In this document: one piece after another, positions 1 to 7,865 of the stretch | How positions within the stretch are numbered: position 1 is the first letter of the stretch | How the letters are laid out: every line of letters begins with the position of its first letter | IMG/VR virus record: IMGVR_UViG_3300044993_000204 | Span: 1-21,404 of that record | Length of the DNA: 21,404 bases | Source of the DNA: a virus | Reading direction: 5' to 3' (one strand) | The notes under the pieces: generated by a model | The model's input: only the letters and a program-made list of their open reading frames with translations | What the model was told of the DNA's origin: nothing | The model's database searches: none | Program-made: the position numbers and the translations under genes

Positions 1-152
1 TAAGTAAAAACACATTTTCTTTAATCCCACATATAGATTTTTCGAAATTAGAAAAAGTAGATGATGAGAATATTTACAAATATCTAAACTTAACAGAGGA
101 AGACATTCAAACGATTGAAGGGAGATGTGAAAGATTAAAATTATTAGGATAG
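1..152 (+). CDS. DNA methyltransferase, C-terminal end (partial)
   Basis: Reading frame 3 is open from the window edge to a TAG at 150-152 and gives about 49 residues, including SKNTFSLIPHIDFSK and YKYLNLTEEDIQTIEG. From memory of the family, this pattern (SK-T-F-L-P, D-F, then a Y-K-F/L-LTEEEI-IE helix) closes many adenine-specific DNA methyltransferases of the Eco57I/N6-MTase kind in phages and giant viruses. The catalytic and SAM-binding parts lie outside the window or are missing. Only three bases separate its stop from the ATG of the next gene, which carries a methyltransferase SAM motif, so the two are probably co-translated. The identification rests on a short tail, so confidence is moderate. 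Confidence 0.6.
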   Translation, partial: SKNTFSLIPHIDFSKLEKVDDENIYKYLNLTEEDIQTIEGRCERLKLLG

Positions 153-155
153 TTC

Positions 156-557
156 ATGGACTACAAAGAAATTGAAAGGATAAAAGGGGAAATAAACAAA
201 CTCACCAAATATGAAAAGGAAAAAGCGGATACTTTTGGTGAAGTATTTACAGATTTCTATCTTATTGAAGAACATGTGGCAAATATTGATCCCCAATTAT
301 TTAAGGATCCAAATTCAACATTTCTTGATCCTTGTGCCGGTTTTGGCTCATATGCGATAATTCTAATAGAGAAATTAATGGAAGGGCTTAAAGATTGGGA
401 ACCAGATCCAGAGAAAAGGTGGAAACATATACTCGAAAATCAGATTTTTATGATTGAAATTCAACGAGAGTCTTGCCAAATAATTGAAAGATTGTTCAAT
501 CCATCTGGAAAATTGAAATTAAATTTGTATAATCAATCATTTTTGGATTTTAACTAA
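156..557 (+). CDS. SAM-binding half of an N6-adenine DNA methyltransferase
   Basis: The protein has 133 residues. After a charged helix comes FGEVFT (about 27-32), then LDPCAGFGS (57-65), which fits SAM-binding motif I of amino-methyltransferases, then a region like LMEGL...R..HILEN..FMIEI (about 74-101) that follows motif I in Eco57I-type enzymes. The protein stops at NQSFLDFN, just where family members continue into catalytic motif IV (NPPY/F). No NPP or DPP tetrapeptide is present and motif IV does not appear in the bases downstream. Alone it should bind SAM at most. It starts three bases after the stop of a gene that ends like the C-terminus of the same family, so it may be a degraded duplicate or one subunit of a split enzyme. 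The start ATG at 156 has no Shine-Dalgarno sequence. Confidence 0.7.
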   Translation: MDYKEIERIKGEINKLTKYEKEKADTFGEVFTDFYLIEEHVANIDPQLFKDPNSTFLDPCAGFGSYAIILIEKLMEGLKDWEPDPEKRWKHILENQIFMIEIQRESCQIIERLFNPSGKLKLNLYNQSFLDFN

Positions 558-573
558 AATATAAATAAAAATC

Positions 574-1086
574 ATGATACGTTTATTTTTTACAATTATT
601 GTTTTAACCCTTACAAGTTGTGTAACAGAAAAGGCTTGTAATAAAAAGTTTCCTCAAATATTCACAATAAGAGATAGCGTTATAATCAAAGACAGCGTTT
701 CTTTATTGGTAAATAATGTTGTTGAAGTAAAGCAAAAAGACAGCATTGTAATAGTAAAAAGACAATCCGGTGAAACGGAGTTTAAGGATAGGGGAGATGA
801 TTTTAATCAAACATTTACGGTAGGCGGTAATAAATTTTATATTTCTCGCACAAATGGAATAGTTAAGTTCAGCTATGATTTAGAGGGTTACATAAGCCAG
901 TTTAAAGACAAAGAAAAAACCTACCTATCTGAAATAAAAAATCTTCAAAAAAGATATAGCGAACTAAAATCATCAAAACAAGAGGTAAGAGTTTCAGTCA
1001 TAAAACATATTCCTAAATGGATATGGTATTTAATTGCGTTTCTTTCCATTCCTTGGGTATGGTATATCATTAGAAACTATTTGTAA
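574..1086 (+). CDS. Lipoprotein with C-terminal membrane anchor, candidate unimolecular spanin
   Basis: The protein has 170 residues. It opens with a short hydrophobic signal ending in lipobox LTSC (Cys16), so the mature end should be lipidated and reach the outer membrane. The middle is soluble and charged, with a predicted helix near 105-140. The C-terminus (about 147-170, rich in Trp, Ile and Leu) is a single transmembrane segment that would sit in the inner membrane. An N-terminal lipobox plus C-terminal membrane segment in one small protein is the architecture of u-spanins such as phage T1 gp11, which span the periplasm and fuse the two membranes at the end of lysis. Bacteroidota phages often carry such proteins. 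It lies on the strand opposite the virion genes and its last ten bases overlap the end of the convergent tail gene. No holin or endolysin is adjacent in the window. Function is inferred from architecture. Confidence 0.65.
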   Translation: MIRLFFTIIVLTLTSCVTEKACNKKFPQIFTIRDSVIIKDSVSLLVNNVVEVKQKDSIVIVKRQSGETEFKDRGDDFNQTFTVGGNKFYISRTNGIVKFSYDLEGYISQFKDKEKTYLSEIKNLQKRYSELKSSKQEVRVSVIKHIPKWIWYLIAFLSIPWVWYIIRNYL

Positions 1087-2825
1087 TTGGTTCTACTCAA
1101 TCTAAAATTAAATCTTGCTTCTCTATTTTCAAATCCAGTATTCCAACTATAATCAAATCCTATGATGGTGATTGGAATCAATTCCGCTCCCCTAATCCAA
1201 TATACCTCAGTAGAAGTCGCAAGCTCAGCTAACCATTCACTTGTTTCATCATCTAATATATCACTCACGACTGTCCATTCATTATAATAATCTAATTTAT
1301 ACGTAGATAATGATCTATCTCTCTTTGTTGAACCATAGTTTAAATTTTTATTATAATTATTTCTAACTAATCTTATATTATTAGATTCGATGAATCTAAA
1401 AGTCCAATAATCTATACCACCTAATCGGTTTAACCAAGCTAACCTAATTGAATCAGTAAAAGATCTGAGACATTTTATTTCATAGCAAAATTTCTCACTT
1501 GAAGCTGTTAAACCAATTATAGCATTTCCACTTGTTGTTGCTAAACTAAATAAATTGGCACCACCACTTATGTTTAAATTTGTGAAATTAAAATTTGATC
1601 CTGGATTTTTAGCTGTCAAGGTGAATGTTAAAGAAGCATTATCACCAGTAAACGATATATTGTAATCATTTTTTATCAATGAGTTGGTTACTTCATTATA
1701 AGAATATAAGATAACGTTATTATATAAACTAATTGGTGATGGATAAGTTGTTGGATCAGCAAAAATTATAAAATTGTATGAACCCCAAATTATATTATAG
1801 TTATTAGTAATTTCCCAATTTCCACCAGAATCTGTTACTAAGAACTCAGCAGAAGCCCATTGTGGTATATTATGGGTTTTTTGAAGTTGGACGCAATAAG
1901 ACTTAGCATTTGGATTTAATTGAGTTAAATTAGCAGTCCCTGTTGGTATATCTACTTTTATACTTTGACTTAATCCAATCAAACTTTTACTAAACGTAGC
2001 TCCAAGATTATCGGTATACAAAACACTATGTATACTTTGAGTTGTTGACATAAGAAAAGTTAAAGTAGAGTATTCATTAGCTTGTATTGGTTGAGTTCTT
2101 GGGGAATTTGTTAAGAACTTACTTGTAGATTGACCCATGATATACCCATCAAAATTGTTACTTTCATTATAATCTAAATAATCTATGTTAGCAAGTATAG
2201 CTCTTTTAGAATCAGTTGAAAAAGTAGCCGCATTGGTATAGATGTTATAATTGGATAAAATCATATATCCAGATGAATTATTACCAATTGAAGCGGTTAC
2301 TGGAATAAAAGTATTTGAATTTGTTGATAAATTTATATAATTTACATATCCATTGGAAGCAGTTCCATAATTTATAGCCCATACTTCAGGGGAAGTAACA
2401 TTACCGCCAACAAAATCTATATCGCTTACGGTGCTTGGGGTAGCAAATGAAGTCAAATAATTATTGTTTACAACACTTACTGTTCCGAGTTTACCCCCAC
2501 TTGAAGTTCCAAAAATCCACAAACCTTCAAAAGTTTCTTGTAAATCAATTTTGTAAGTCTTAAATGATTTCGATTGAGTTGGATTGGTTATAAAACAATT
2601 AAAATCCGGCAAAACATAATCTCTCATCACGTTCTTTATATCAAGAACGCTTAGATTATTTGGTGATGTTGGTAATAAAAGAGTATTATATATTACAGAT
2701 CCATCACGAATAGTAGCTCTTATATTGAATCTTGGAGCAAATCTCATGTTGCTCTCAAAACTCCACCAATTTGTATTTAATGAACTATGAAACCCATTTG
2801 GTTGTTTTATTAATGTTATACTCAT
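1077..2825 (-). CDS. Putative tail-tip/baseplate structural protein
   Basis: The protein has 582 residues, is rich in Asn, Ser and Thr, and has no signal peptide or membrane segment. It begins MSITLIKQPNGFHSSLN and ends with a segment (W-T-V-V-S-D...E-T-S-E-W-L-A-E-L-A-T-S-T-E-V-Y-W, then a short beta-rich tail) that resembles the C-terminus of large tail proteins in many Bacteroidota phages. The middle looks like irregular beta-structure, as expected of a tail-tip or host-contact protein. It is the last gene of the long leftward virion cluster and its ATG overlaps the stop of the HK97 gp10-like gene by four bases, so it is translationally coupled. Its 3' end overlaps the convergent spanin candidate by ten bases. 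A tail role is supported by context; the exact position in the tail is unknown. Confidence 0.55.
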   Translation of the reverse strand: MSITLIKQPNGFHSSLNTNWWSFESNMRFAPRFNIRATIRDGSVIYNTLLLPTSPNNLSVLDIKNVMRDYVLPDFNCFITNPTQSKSFKTYKIDLQETFEGLWIFGTSSGGKLGTVSVVNNNYLTSFATPSTVSDIDFVGGNVTSPEVWAINYGTASNGYVNYINLSTNSNTFIPVTASIGNNSSGYMILSNYNIYTNAATFSTDSKRAILANIDYLDYNESNNFDGYIMGQSTSKFLTNSPRTQPIQANEYSTLTFLMSTTQSIHSVLYTDNLGATFSKSLIGLSQSIKVDIPTGTANLTQLNPNAKSYCVQLQKTHNIPQWASAEFLVTDSGGNWEITNNYNIIWGSYNFIIFADPTTYPSPISLYNNVILYSYNEVTNSLIKNDYNISFTGDNASLTFTLTAKNPGSNFNFTNLNISGGANLFSLATTSGNAIIGLTASSEKFCYEIKCLRSFTDSIRLAWLNRLGGIDYWTFRFIESNNIRLVRNNYNKNLNYGSTKRDRSLSTYKLDYYNEWTVVSDILDDETSEWLAELATSTEVYWIRGAELIPITIIGFDYSWNTGFENREARFNFRLSRTNYK

Positions 2826-3268
2826 TTTATTAATCTTCTTTTTAATTGTTCTTCAAGCTCATTATAAATGTCTTGACCCCATACTTCTTTAATCTCCTTC
2901 TCAAAATCCCTTTCAATTTGATTTACAGCTTCTTCTAAAAAGAATATACCTTTATATCCCTTTAGAGCTATCTTTCTTGATATAGGGAAAGCTAAATTTT
3001 CAGGTATTCCTTTATATCGTAACCATTCTTTAATTTTATTTAAGGGTGGAAATTTACCAGGTTTCCTACCCCAATTAACAAAATACCAATAATCCTCCAT
3101 AAAAAGGTCTATAAATAATTGACCATTTTTCGCACCAGTTAGAACCTCTATTGAACTAATTAGGTTACCGGAAGCTACTTTATTGTTTATAGCAAGAATT
3201 TTAATTATTCTTGCTCTAAGGTTCTTACCAATAGCTTCATATAATTGTAAAAGAGAATTATTAATCAT
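2822..3268 (-). CDS. HK97 gp10-like head-tail/tail completion protein
   Basis: The protein has 148 residues. The centre reads VNWGRKPGKFPP, then IKEWLRYKGI, then AFPISRKIALKGYKG, and the C-terminus is a charged helix. This order (aromatic-x-G-R/K-x-P-G-K-x-P-P, a helix with W, A-x-x-I-x-R-K-I-x-x-x-G) is characteristic of HK97 gp10-type proteins, which act at the head-tail joint or at tail completion in siphoviruses. The length fits the family. It is packed tightly: its ATG overlaps the upstream 81-residue gene by eight bases and its stop overlaps the next start. It lies far from the capsid gene, downstream of the fibre gene, which is unusual for this family. Confidence 0.6.
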   Translation of the reverse strand: MINNSLLQLYEAIGKNLRARIIKILAINNKVASGNLISSIEVLTGAKNGQLFIDLFMEDYWYFVNWGRKPGKFPPLNKIKEWLRYKGIPENLAFPISRKIALKGYKGIFFLEEAVNQIERDFEKEIKEVWGQDIYNELEEQLKRRLIK

Positions 3269-3506
3269 TGTTCAATTGTTCAAATTCTATTTGGTCAAAA
3301 TTAACACAGTCGTCTACATCTACCAAACTAACTACTTCGGGGTTTACTACAAACCAGTAGTTGCCGTGTTTGTCAATGATAGGTTTAGCGTACTGTTCCG
3401 TGTCTTCATTAGGCATACCAAGTAATTGCCCAGCTTGTTGGTTTAACTGATTAAATTCAGCTTGAGTTGAACATTGATAGAATAGAGGGTAATTAACTTC
3501 ATTCAT
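3261..3506 (-). CDS. Small acidic protein of the tail-fibre cassette, unknown function
   Basis: The protein has 81 residues, is acidic and rich in Gln, Asn and Val, and has no membrane segment or motif I recognise. It starts MNEVNYPLFYQCST and ends FDQIEFEQLNND. It begins four bases after the fibre gene stops and overlaps the next gene by eight bases, so it belongs to the same transcript. Its DNA is visibly less AT-rich than the flanking virion genes and matches the composition of the fibre gene, which suggests the two travelled together. A fibre-assembly chaperone or a small tail component is possible, but nothing in the sequence proves it. Confidence 0.6.
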   Translation of the reverse strand: MNEVNYPLFYQCSTQAEFNQLNQQAGQLLGMPNEDTEQYAKPIIDKHGNYWFVVNPEVVSLVDVDDCVNFDQIEFEQLNND

Positions 3507-3510
3507 AATT

Positions 3511-5295
3511 TTACAAGTTAAATTTTGTTTTCAATAAATTGTAAATTGCGTTGCGTTCTGCTGTGGTTAATATACCACTTATTACTATATCTCCTAAAAA
3601 TAGGGTATTACTCCAAACTGAACCTGCATTATTTCGGGCTAATATATTGTAGCTTGTTCCGTTCATATTACCTGTATTATCATCATTTGCAAATTGCTGA
3701 ATAGTTGTTGCCTGTACATTATTACTATACAATAATGTTTCAGGATGGGGCCTTGAAAAATCCCAATCTCCCATAATTATTTGAACATTTAAATTAGAGT
3801 TGTTGTAAGAACCTACATTTTGACCTACATTTGCCCTTGTCCCAAATGATAAGGATGAATTATTAAGGTCGTTTATACCAGCAGAAAAACCTTGATTTGA
3901 ATTAAAGTTATTAGACAATTCTGTTAATACCCCAATAGCACTGTTTGAATTGCTGAATTTTTTGAATATAACAAAATTAGTAAAAGCCCCTTCATTTATA
4001 TTTAAACTTGGTGCTTGCATACCGTATGATGTTCCATCTCCTTGTATCATCGTCTTATCAACAACAGTAGCCTTTAACCCTGTTGTATTTGTATTTGTGC
4101 TTATTGTCCATGTTTCACCAGTAGCACTTACCCAACTATTTTGATTGTTGGCTCTGTTGTATTCATTCGGATTGAAGTCAACTAATACCGTGCCGTTAAA
4201 ATCTTCACTTAACACAACTCTATAAATATATCCGCCTAATAATCTTGTGACTGAATTAACATTCATTAAAGCTCCTATACATAGAACATCTGGAGTTGCG
4301 TGAAGTGTTGGCACGGGAAATTGCGCTACTCCACTTTCATTTGTTGTCCAATTAATTGAATTAATATCGGTATCTACACTGTCATTAGATAATCTGAACG
4401 TGTAATTGCCTGAAACTGTATCAAACGTAAACCCAACCCAACCTGTATATACAGTACCGAATGTGGGTAACAAGTTGCTTGATGTTATTACCCGAACAAC
4501 ACCAGCATTAATATCCCTATACACAAATCTTATTGTTCTATCTTGAAAACCTAATACATAATTGTCATTATTCCCCACATTACATTTACCAAGAATACAT
4601 TTAGTAAATCCGATTGTGTTCCTTGACAGATAAGATACATAAGCAACAATGTTTATTTTGTTTGTAAAAGTATTTGCGGCTGAACTTGGTGTGGTAAAGT
4701 GATTAAAGCCAGTGGTAAAATCTGGTATGTAAGCATAATTTTGCCCTGTATGTCTTAATAATAGGGGTTGAGCAGTAGCTGTATTTTGAACCACATCACC
4801 GACCGCCCCACACAAGTTGTATATCTTTGAACAAGCCCTACCGCCGGCAGTCTGACCAGTTCCGGTAGCATTTTTGTTACCCCAATGGGGTATTAACATA
4901 CTCTTGACACGCGAATGGATATCAGTAGTGCCAAGGATTGTTTTAAGTTGTTTGATTGTTTTATTAATGTCCGCTTTAACGCTATTGCTTATAATAGCTC
5001 CATCTGCTTCCATTCGATCAATAAACGCCTTTGCTTGTGGATCTGTGCCTTCTATAATCGCTTGAATCCAATTCCCATTAATAGTTTCTGTAGCTCCATT
5101 CTCAAAAGCTATGGCTTGAATCCAGGATCCATTTATAGTTTCAAATCTATTTATTTTATAAGAAATAGCTTGTAACCAAGATCCATTTACAGCCTGAGTA
5201 GCTCCATAGTATTCAGCGATAGCTTGAATCCAGGATCCATTTTTTGGTTGTGTTATGCCTAAGCTCTCAGCCCATGATTGTATAAAGGTTTTCAT
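3511..5295 (-). CDS. Tail fibre / receptor-binding protein with 18-residue N-terminal repeats
   Basis: The protein has 594 residues. Residues 1-90 are five 18-residue units; units 2-5 begin NG(S/N)W(I/L)QAI, and unit 1 (MKTFIQSWAESLGITQPK) is a divergent copy. A short helical linker follows, then a long beta-rich part with two lectin-like stretches (about 195-360 and 390-580) that look like concanavalin/LamG-type sandwiches, and the end LTTAERNAIYNLLKTKFNL common in fibres of Bacteroidota phages. The likely role is host recognition, with the repeats serving to dock onto the tail or as a helical stalk. The gene lies within the leftward virion cluster. From about 3260 to 5000 its base composition is richer in G+C than its neighbours (33 of 60 bases in 4801-4860), hinting at recent acquisition. 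The fold assignments are by eye only. Confidence 0.65.
   Translation of the reverse strand: MKTFIQSWAESLGITQPKNGSWIQAIAEYYGATQAVNGSWLQAISYKINRFETINGSWIQAIAFENGATETINGNWIQAIIEGTDPQAKAFIDRMEADGAIISNSVKADINKTIKQLKTILGTTDIHSRVKSMLIPHWGNKNATGTGQTAGGRACSKIYNLCGAVGDVVQNTATAQPLLLRHTGQNYAYIPDFTTGFNHFTTPSSAANTFTNKINIVAYVSYLSRNTIGFTKCILGKCNVGNNDNYVLGFQDRTIRFVYRDINAGVVRVITSSNLLPTFGTVYTGWVGFTFDTVSGNYTFRLSNDSVDTDINSINWTTNESGVAQFPVPTLHATPDVLCIGALMNVNSVTRLLGGYIYRVVLSEDFNGTVLVDFNPNEYNRANNQNSWVSATGETWTISTNTNTTGLKATVVDKTMIQGDGTSYGMQAPSLNINEGAFTNFVIFKKFSNSNSAIGVLTELSNNFNSNQGFSAGINDLNNSSLSFGTRANVGQNVGSYNNSNLNVQIIMGDWDFSRPHPETLLYSNNVQATTIQQFANDDNTGNMNGTSYNILARNNAGSVWSNTLFLGDIVISGILTTAERNAIYNLLKTKFNL
5026..5295 (-). 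repeat. Five tandem 54-bp coding repeats in the tail-fibre gene
   Basis: The first 270 bases of the fibre gene consist of five units of 54 bp, each encoding 18 residues. Units 2-5 share the core NG(S/N)W(I/L)QAI; the first is diverged. At DNA level the string TTGAATCCAGGATCCATT (plus-strand reading) recurs almost unchanged at about 5116-5133 and 5224-5241, with degenerate copies near 5062 and 5170. Confidence 0.9.
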
Positions 5296-5303
5296 TTATA
5301 TTT

Positions 5304-5759
5304 TTAATTTTTTAATGGAATCTCACAGGTTCCTACATTCTCTGCTGTCTGTATAGCTATTTCGCAAAAGTATCCAATCAAATCCTCACCAAATCTATCA
5401 GCAAAAGGAGTTAAAATTGGTTGATTGGTAATCTTATAATCTTTACTACCAAAATTAAATTGCCTAATTATATCAATCAAAATAGCTTCAGTTTGATTCC
5501 AAACGCTAATTTCATTCAAATCATCTCCTCTTTTAAAATCATAACACCATAAAATAAATCTTCTATCATTAAAAACATTATTCCTACCAAGAATCACTTG
5601 TGTGTTGATTGGTTGAATAAAAAATTGACGCATATTTTGGTTTTTTTGGAGCTGATTTGTGATCTTGAACTCAAATCCATAATCCCAAGAATCGATCTCT
5701 AAATGATCATCAGCTATTTGACCAAAGGTATTAATAATTTTTTGTAAAGAATATATCAT
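5304..5759 (-). CDS. Putative tail terminator / neck protein
   Basis: The protein has 151 residues, is soluble and of mixed alpha/beta character. The pattern of an N-terminal helix, a central strand ending in CYDFKRGDDLNEI, a helix (WNQTEAILIDIIRQF), strands, and a final C-E-I-P-L resembles a small family found between connector and tail genes in Bacteroidota phages, where tail-terminator or neck functions are expected. Its ATG overlaps the stop of the upstream small membrane gene by four bases (ATGA), and the fibre gene starts eight bases after its stop. The assignment rests on resemblance and position, so it remains tentative. Confidence 0.5.
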   Translation of the reverse strand: MIYSLQKIINTFGQIADDHLEIDSWDYGFEFKITNQLQKNQNMRQFFIQPINTQVILGRNNVFNDRRFILWCYDFKRGDDLNEISVWNQTEAILIDIIRQFNFGSKDYKITNQPILTPFADRFGEDLIGYFCEIAIQTAENVGTCEIPLKN

Positions 5760-6010
5760 TTTTTATCGTGATCTTTTTTTAAATAATCTAATTCAGCTTT
5801 TAATTCAGCATTTTCTTTAATTAAATCCTTAATTACTATAGTTTGTTGATCTATTCTACCTTCAAGTATATTGATTCGATCCATTAAAGTATCGATCAAA
5901 ATTTTATCAGCTTCTCTTTCTTCCCTTTTTGGTATTAATTTAGAGGAAATAATATATTGACCTAATCCTCCACCAAACATAGATAATATAGCTATAATTA
6001 CTTCACTCAT
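5756..6010 (-). CDS. Small membrane-anchored coiled-coil protein
   Basis: The protein has 84 residues. A hydrophobic N-terminal segment (about 3-25, including AILSMFGGGLGQYII) is followed by a basic patch (KREER) and a heptad-like helix to the C-terminus (ILIDTLMDRINILEGRIDQQ onward), ending in charged residues. Proteins of this plan are frequent in Bacteroidota phages and are often called holin-like or XhlA-like, but no function is proven. It sits between the connector gene (four bases between them) and the tail terminator-like gene (four-base overlap). A lysis role is possible, though it lies among structural genes and far from the spanin candidate. Confidence 0.6.
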   Translation of the reverse strand: MSEVIIAILSMFGGGLGQYIISSKLIPKREEREADKILIDTLMDRINILEGRIDQQTIVIKDLIKENAELKAELDYLKKDHDKK

Positions 6011-6014
6011 ATTA

Positions 6015-6581
6015 TTAGTATTTTTTATAATTTATTGTTTTTAAAATTAAATCTCTATCACCTAATCCATATGAATTAGATTTATAAGTCATAAATCCAC
6101 CAAAATCATATGGTTGATAGTAATTTTTATCATTTAATGGATTTGAATCGCTATATTCAGGATATAAATTTGAATATAAACATAACCAATCTTCAACTTT
6201 CTTCATAAAAAAGCCGGACATTTGTAAAAATTCTTGACGTAAATCAAGCATTTCTTGTTTAGTAACAGTTTGTATAAACTGGTCAGCATTTCTAATTACA
6301 CCAGCTCTTCTAATTTTGGTTTGTAAAAAAGGTAAAGCTAAATATACAGTATAATATGCGACTGCGGGTCTAATTAATTTAATTAACTCTAACTCATCAT
6401 TATTATAATCCCCATTTTCAATAGATTCTAATAATCTATCATATAAAGATTTGCCAATACGATTCTTAATTAATTGTTCCTGAGCTGGAATTATAAAAGG
6501 TTTTATATCTTGGTAGTCTACATTATTTGATATAGCTGTATTAGCTTTAATCCAATTTTCACTAAAAAAATAAGCACTCAT
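6015..6581 (-). CDS. Putative head-tail connector (DUF6712-like)
   Basis: The protein has 188 residues and is mostly helical. The opening (FFSENWIKANTAISNNVDYQ, then IIPAQEQLIKNRIGKSLYDRLLE) matches the pattern of the Bacteroidota-phage family I know as DUF6712: a short lead, a run of polar residues, then aqe-x-x-I-x-x-x-(I/L)G-x-x-L-Y. Those proteins sit directly after the portal or capsid genes and are thought to be head-tail connectors (adaptors). Here it starts one base after the portal stop, which fits. The middle carries a helix with A-V-A-Y-Y-T-V-Y and the C-terminus is Tyr/Asn-rich. No catalytic motif is seen. Confidence 0.6.
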   Translation of the reverse strand: MSAYFFSENWIKANTAISNNVDYQDIKPFIIPAQEQLIKNRIGKSLYDRLLESIENGDYNNDELELIKLIRPAVAYYTVYLALPFLQTKIRRAGVIRNADQFIQTVTKQEMLDLRQEFLQMSGFFMKKVEDWLCLYSNLYPEYSDSNPLNDKNYYQPYDFGGFMTYKSNSYGLGDRDLILKTINYKKY

Positions 6582-6582
6582 T

Positions 6583-7734
6583 TTAATCGGTTATTTTTAT
6601 TTTTACATCTAATCCATGTGTCTTTAAAACATCTTGTAAAGTTTCTTCAAGCATTAACCTACTTGGTTCAATAACAAATTTATTAAACTGGTCTTTGCTA
6701 AAATTTAATTCATCCGGATTTACACCACCTAATTTACCGCTTGTTTGTAAACCAACTAAAGCTCCATTCGTGATTCTATGGGCAAAAATTAACTCCTGTA
6801 AAATAAATTCACCCAAAGCGATTAATTGTGAATCAAAATTAGGAACATCTACTTTTTCAATCTCCCATGTATGTTCACCATTCTTAGCAAGAATTAAAGG
6901 ATTTTTATTGTTTTTCGCACCTCTATAATGATTCATAAACTCATTTATGAATGCTAACTTTTCTTCATTGCTTTTAAATTGAAAAGGGACTTTAAAAATC
7001 AATCCTGGATTCAATCCATTTTGAATATGACTTAAATTAAATAATCCTAATTCGCTATCCAAATTGATATATGTTAATCCACCTATATAAGAAGGTTCGG
7101 TATAGTATTCTAAATCTGGGTTATATTCCTTTTTATAAATTATTTGATTATATGATTCATTATTTTCATAAGAAAAAACAGGTATTCTAATTATATCTTT
7201 GGTATTCCATCTATTCCAATCTCTACTAAAATAGTAACACTCAATCTCACCATTTTTATTCATAATGCCAGATCTAATCTTAGATGTATCTAAATGTTTT
7301 AAGATTTTAATATACTCAAAATTGCTACTCCAAATTACTTCCGAACTATAAGCTCCAAATATCTCAAAATCTTTAGCAGTTCTTTTAATCCAATCTCTTA
7401 AAGGGAACTTCGTATTAAAGAATAGATTTTGGACTCTAATAGCTGTTGGGCCATTTAATGTCTTTATCCAATCTTTAAGTGGTAATTCATTTACTGTTAA
7501 TCCCGAACCAGCTACTAATTTAGATTTATTTTCAATGATAGTTCTATGTAACGCAGATGTTCTGGTTAATTTGACTAAGTATTGTGGATAGAGATTATCC
7601 TCACCATAATTAATAAACTTATAGTTAGGTAATTCAGTTAGTCTTGGTAATTCAATTCTATCCAAATTCAAACTGGCTATAAAGTCATTCGGATTTATAT
7701 TTTTTTCTTTTTTATCATTATTGAACAAAGCCAT
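6583..7734 (-). CDS. Phage portal protein
   Basis: The protein has 383 residues, in the range of compact portals. The N-terminal signature NYKFINYGEDNLYPQYL (about 37-53), followed by HRTIIENKSKLVAGSGL (63-79), is the classical start of Bacteroidota-phage portals: Y-G-x-x-N-x-Y-P, then a conserved helix and 'G-x-G-L'. The C-terminal part (about 330-383) has FSKDQFNKFVIEP followed by helix and strand, consistent with the stem and crown side. The portal forms the dodecameric ring at the capsid vertex through which DNA is packaged. It is followed directly by the connector gene, but it lies downstream of capsid and tail-tube genes instead of next to the terminase, which is unusual. Confidence 0.8.
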   Translation of the reverse strand: MALFNNDKKEKNINPNDFIASLNLDRIELPRLTELPNYKFINYGEDNLYPQYLVKLTRTSALHRTIIENKSKLVAGSGLTVNELPLKDWIKTLNGPTAIRVQNLFFNTKFPLRDWIKRTAKDFEIFGAYSSEVIWSSNFEYIKILKHLDTSKIRSGIMNKNGEIECYYFSRDWNRWNTKDIIRIPVFSYENNESYNQIIYKKEYNPDLEYYTEPSYIGGLTYINLDSELGLFNLSHIQNGLNPGLIFKVPFQFKSNEEKLAFINEFMNHYRGAKNNKNPLILAKNGEHTWEIEKVDVPNFDSQLIALGEFILQELIFAHRITNGALVGLQTSGKLGGVNPDELNFSKDQFNKFVIEPSRLMLEETLQDVLKTHGLDVKIKITD

Positions 7735-7763
7735 AATTATTGTTTTATATTATTTTATTGTGA

Positions 7764-7865
7764 TTATTCATCAAATATGCTAAAAACATCCCCATCTTCA
7801 TAATCAAACGAAGTATTTGTTTGATGTTGATCAAAAACATATTCTTTGTCATCTTCATTTAATTC
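7764..7865 (-). other. Out-of-frame acidic C-terminal extension of the upstream gene
   Basis: Directly after the T11 run that ends the 7864-8229 gene, the frame one base further on stays open for 33 codons to a TAA at 7764-7766. It encodes a very acidic peptide (starting ELNEDDKEYVFDQ, ending VFSIFDE) that continues the acidic character of the preceding NDEYEDFFF. If read through by slippage or a one-base sequence correction, the gene would end 29 bp before the portal ATG, normal spacing for this cluster, whereas the annotated stop leaves an otherwise empty gap of about 130 bp. Confidence 0.55.

Noticed and set aside
1657-1666. Fourth minus-strand copy of ATTACAATAT
   Set aside because: It lies inside the tail-tip gene, codes for Asp-Tyr-Asn-Ile in frame, and no ATG follows at four bases.
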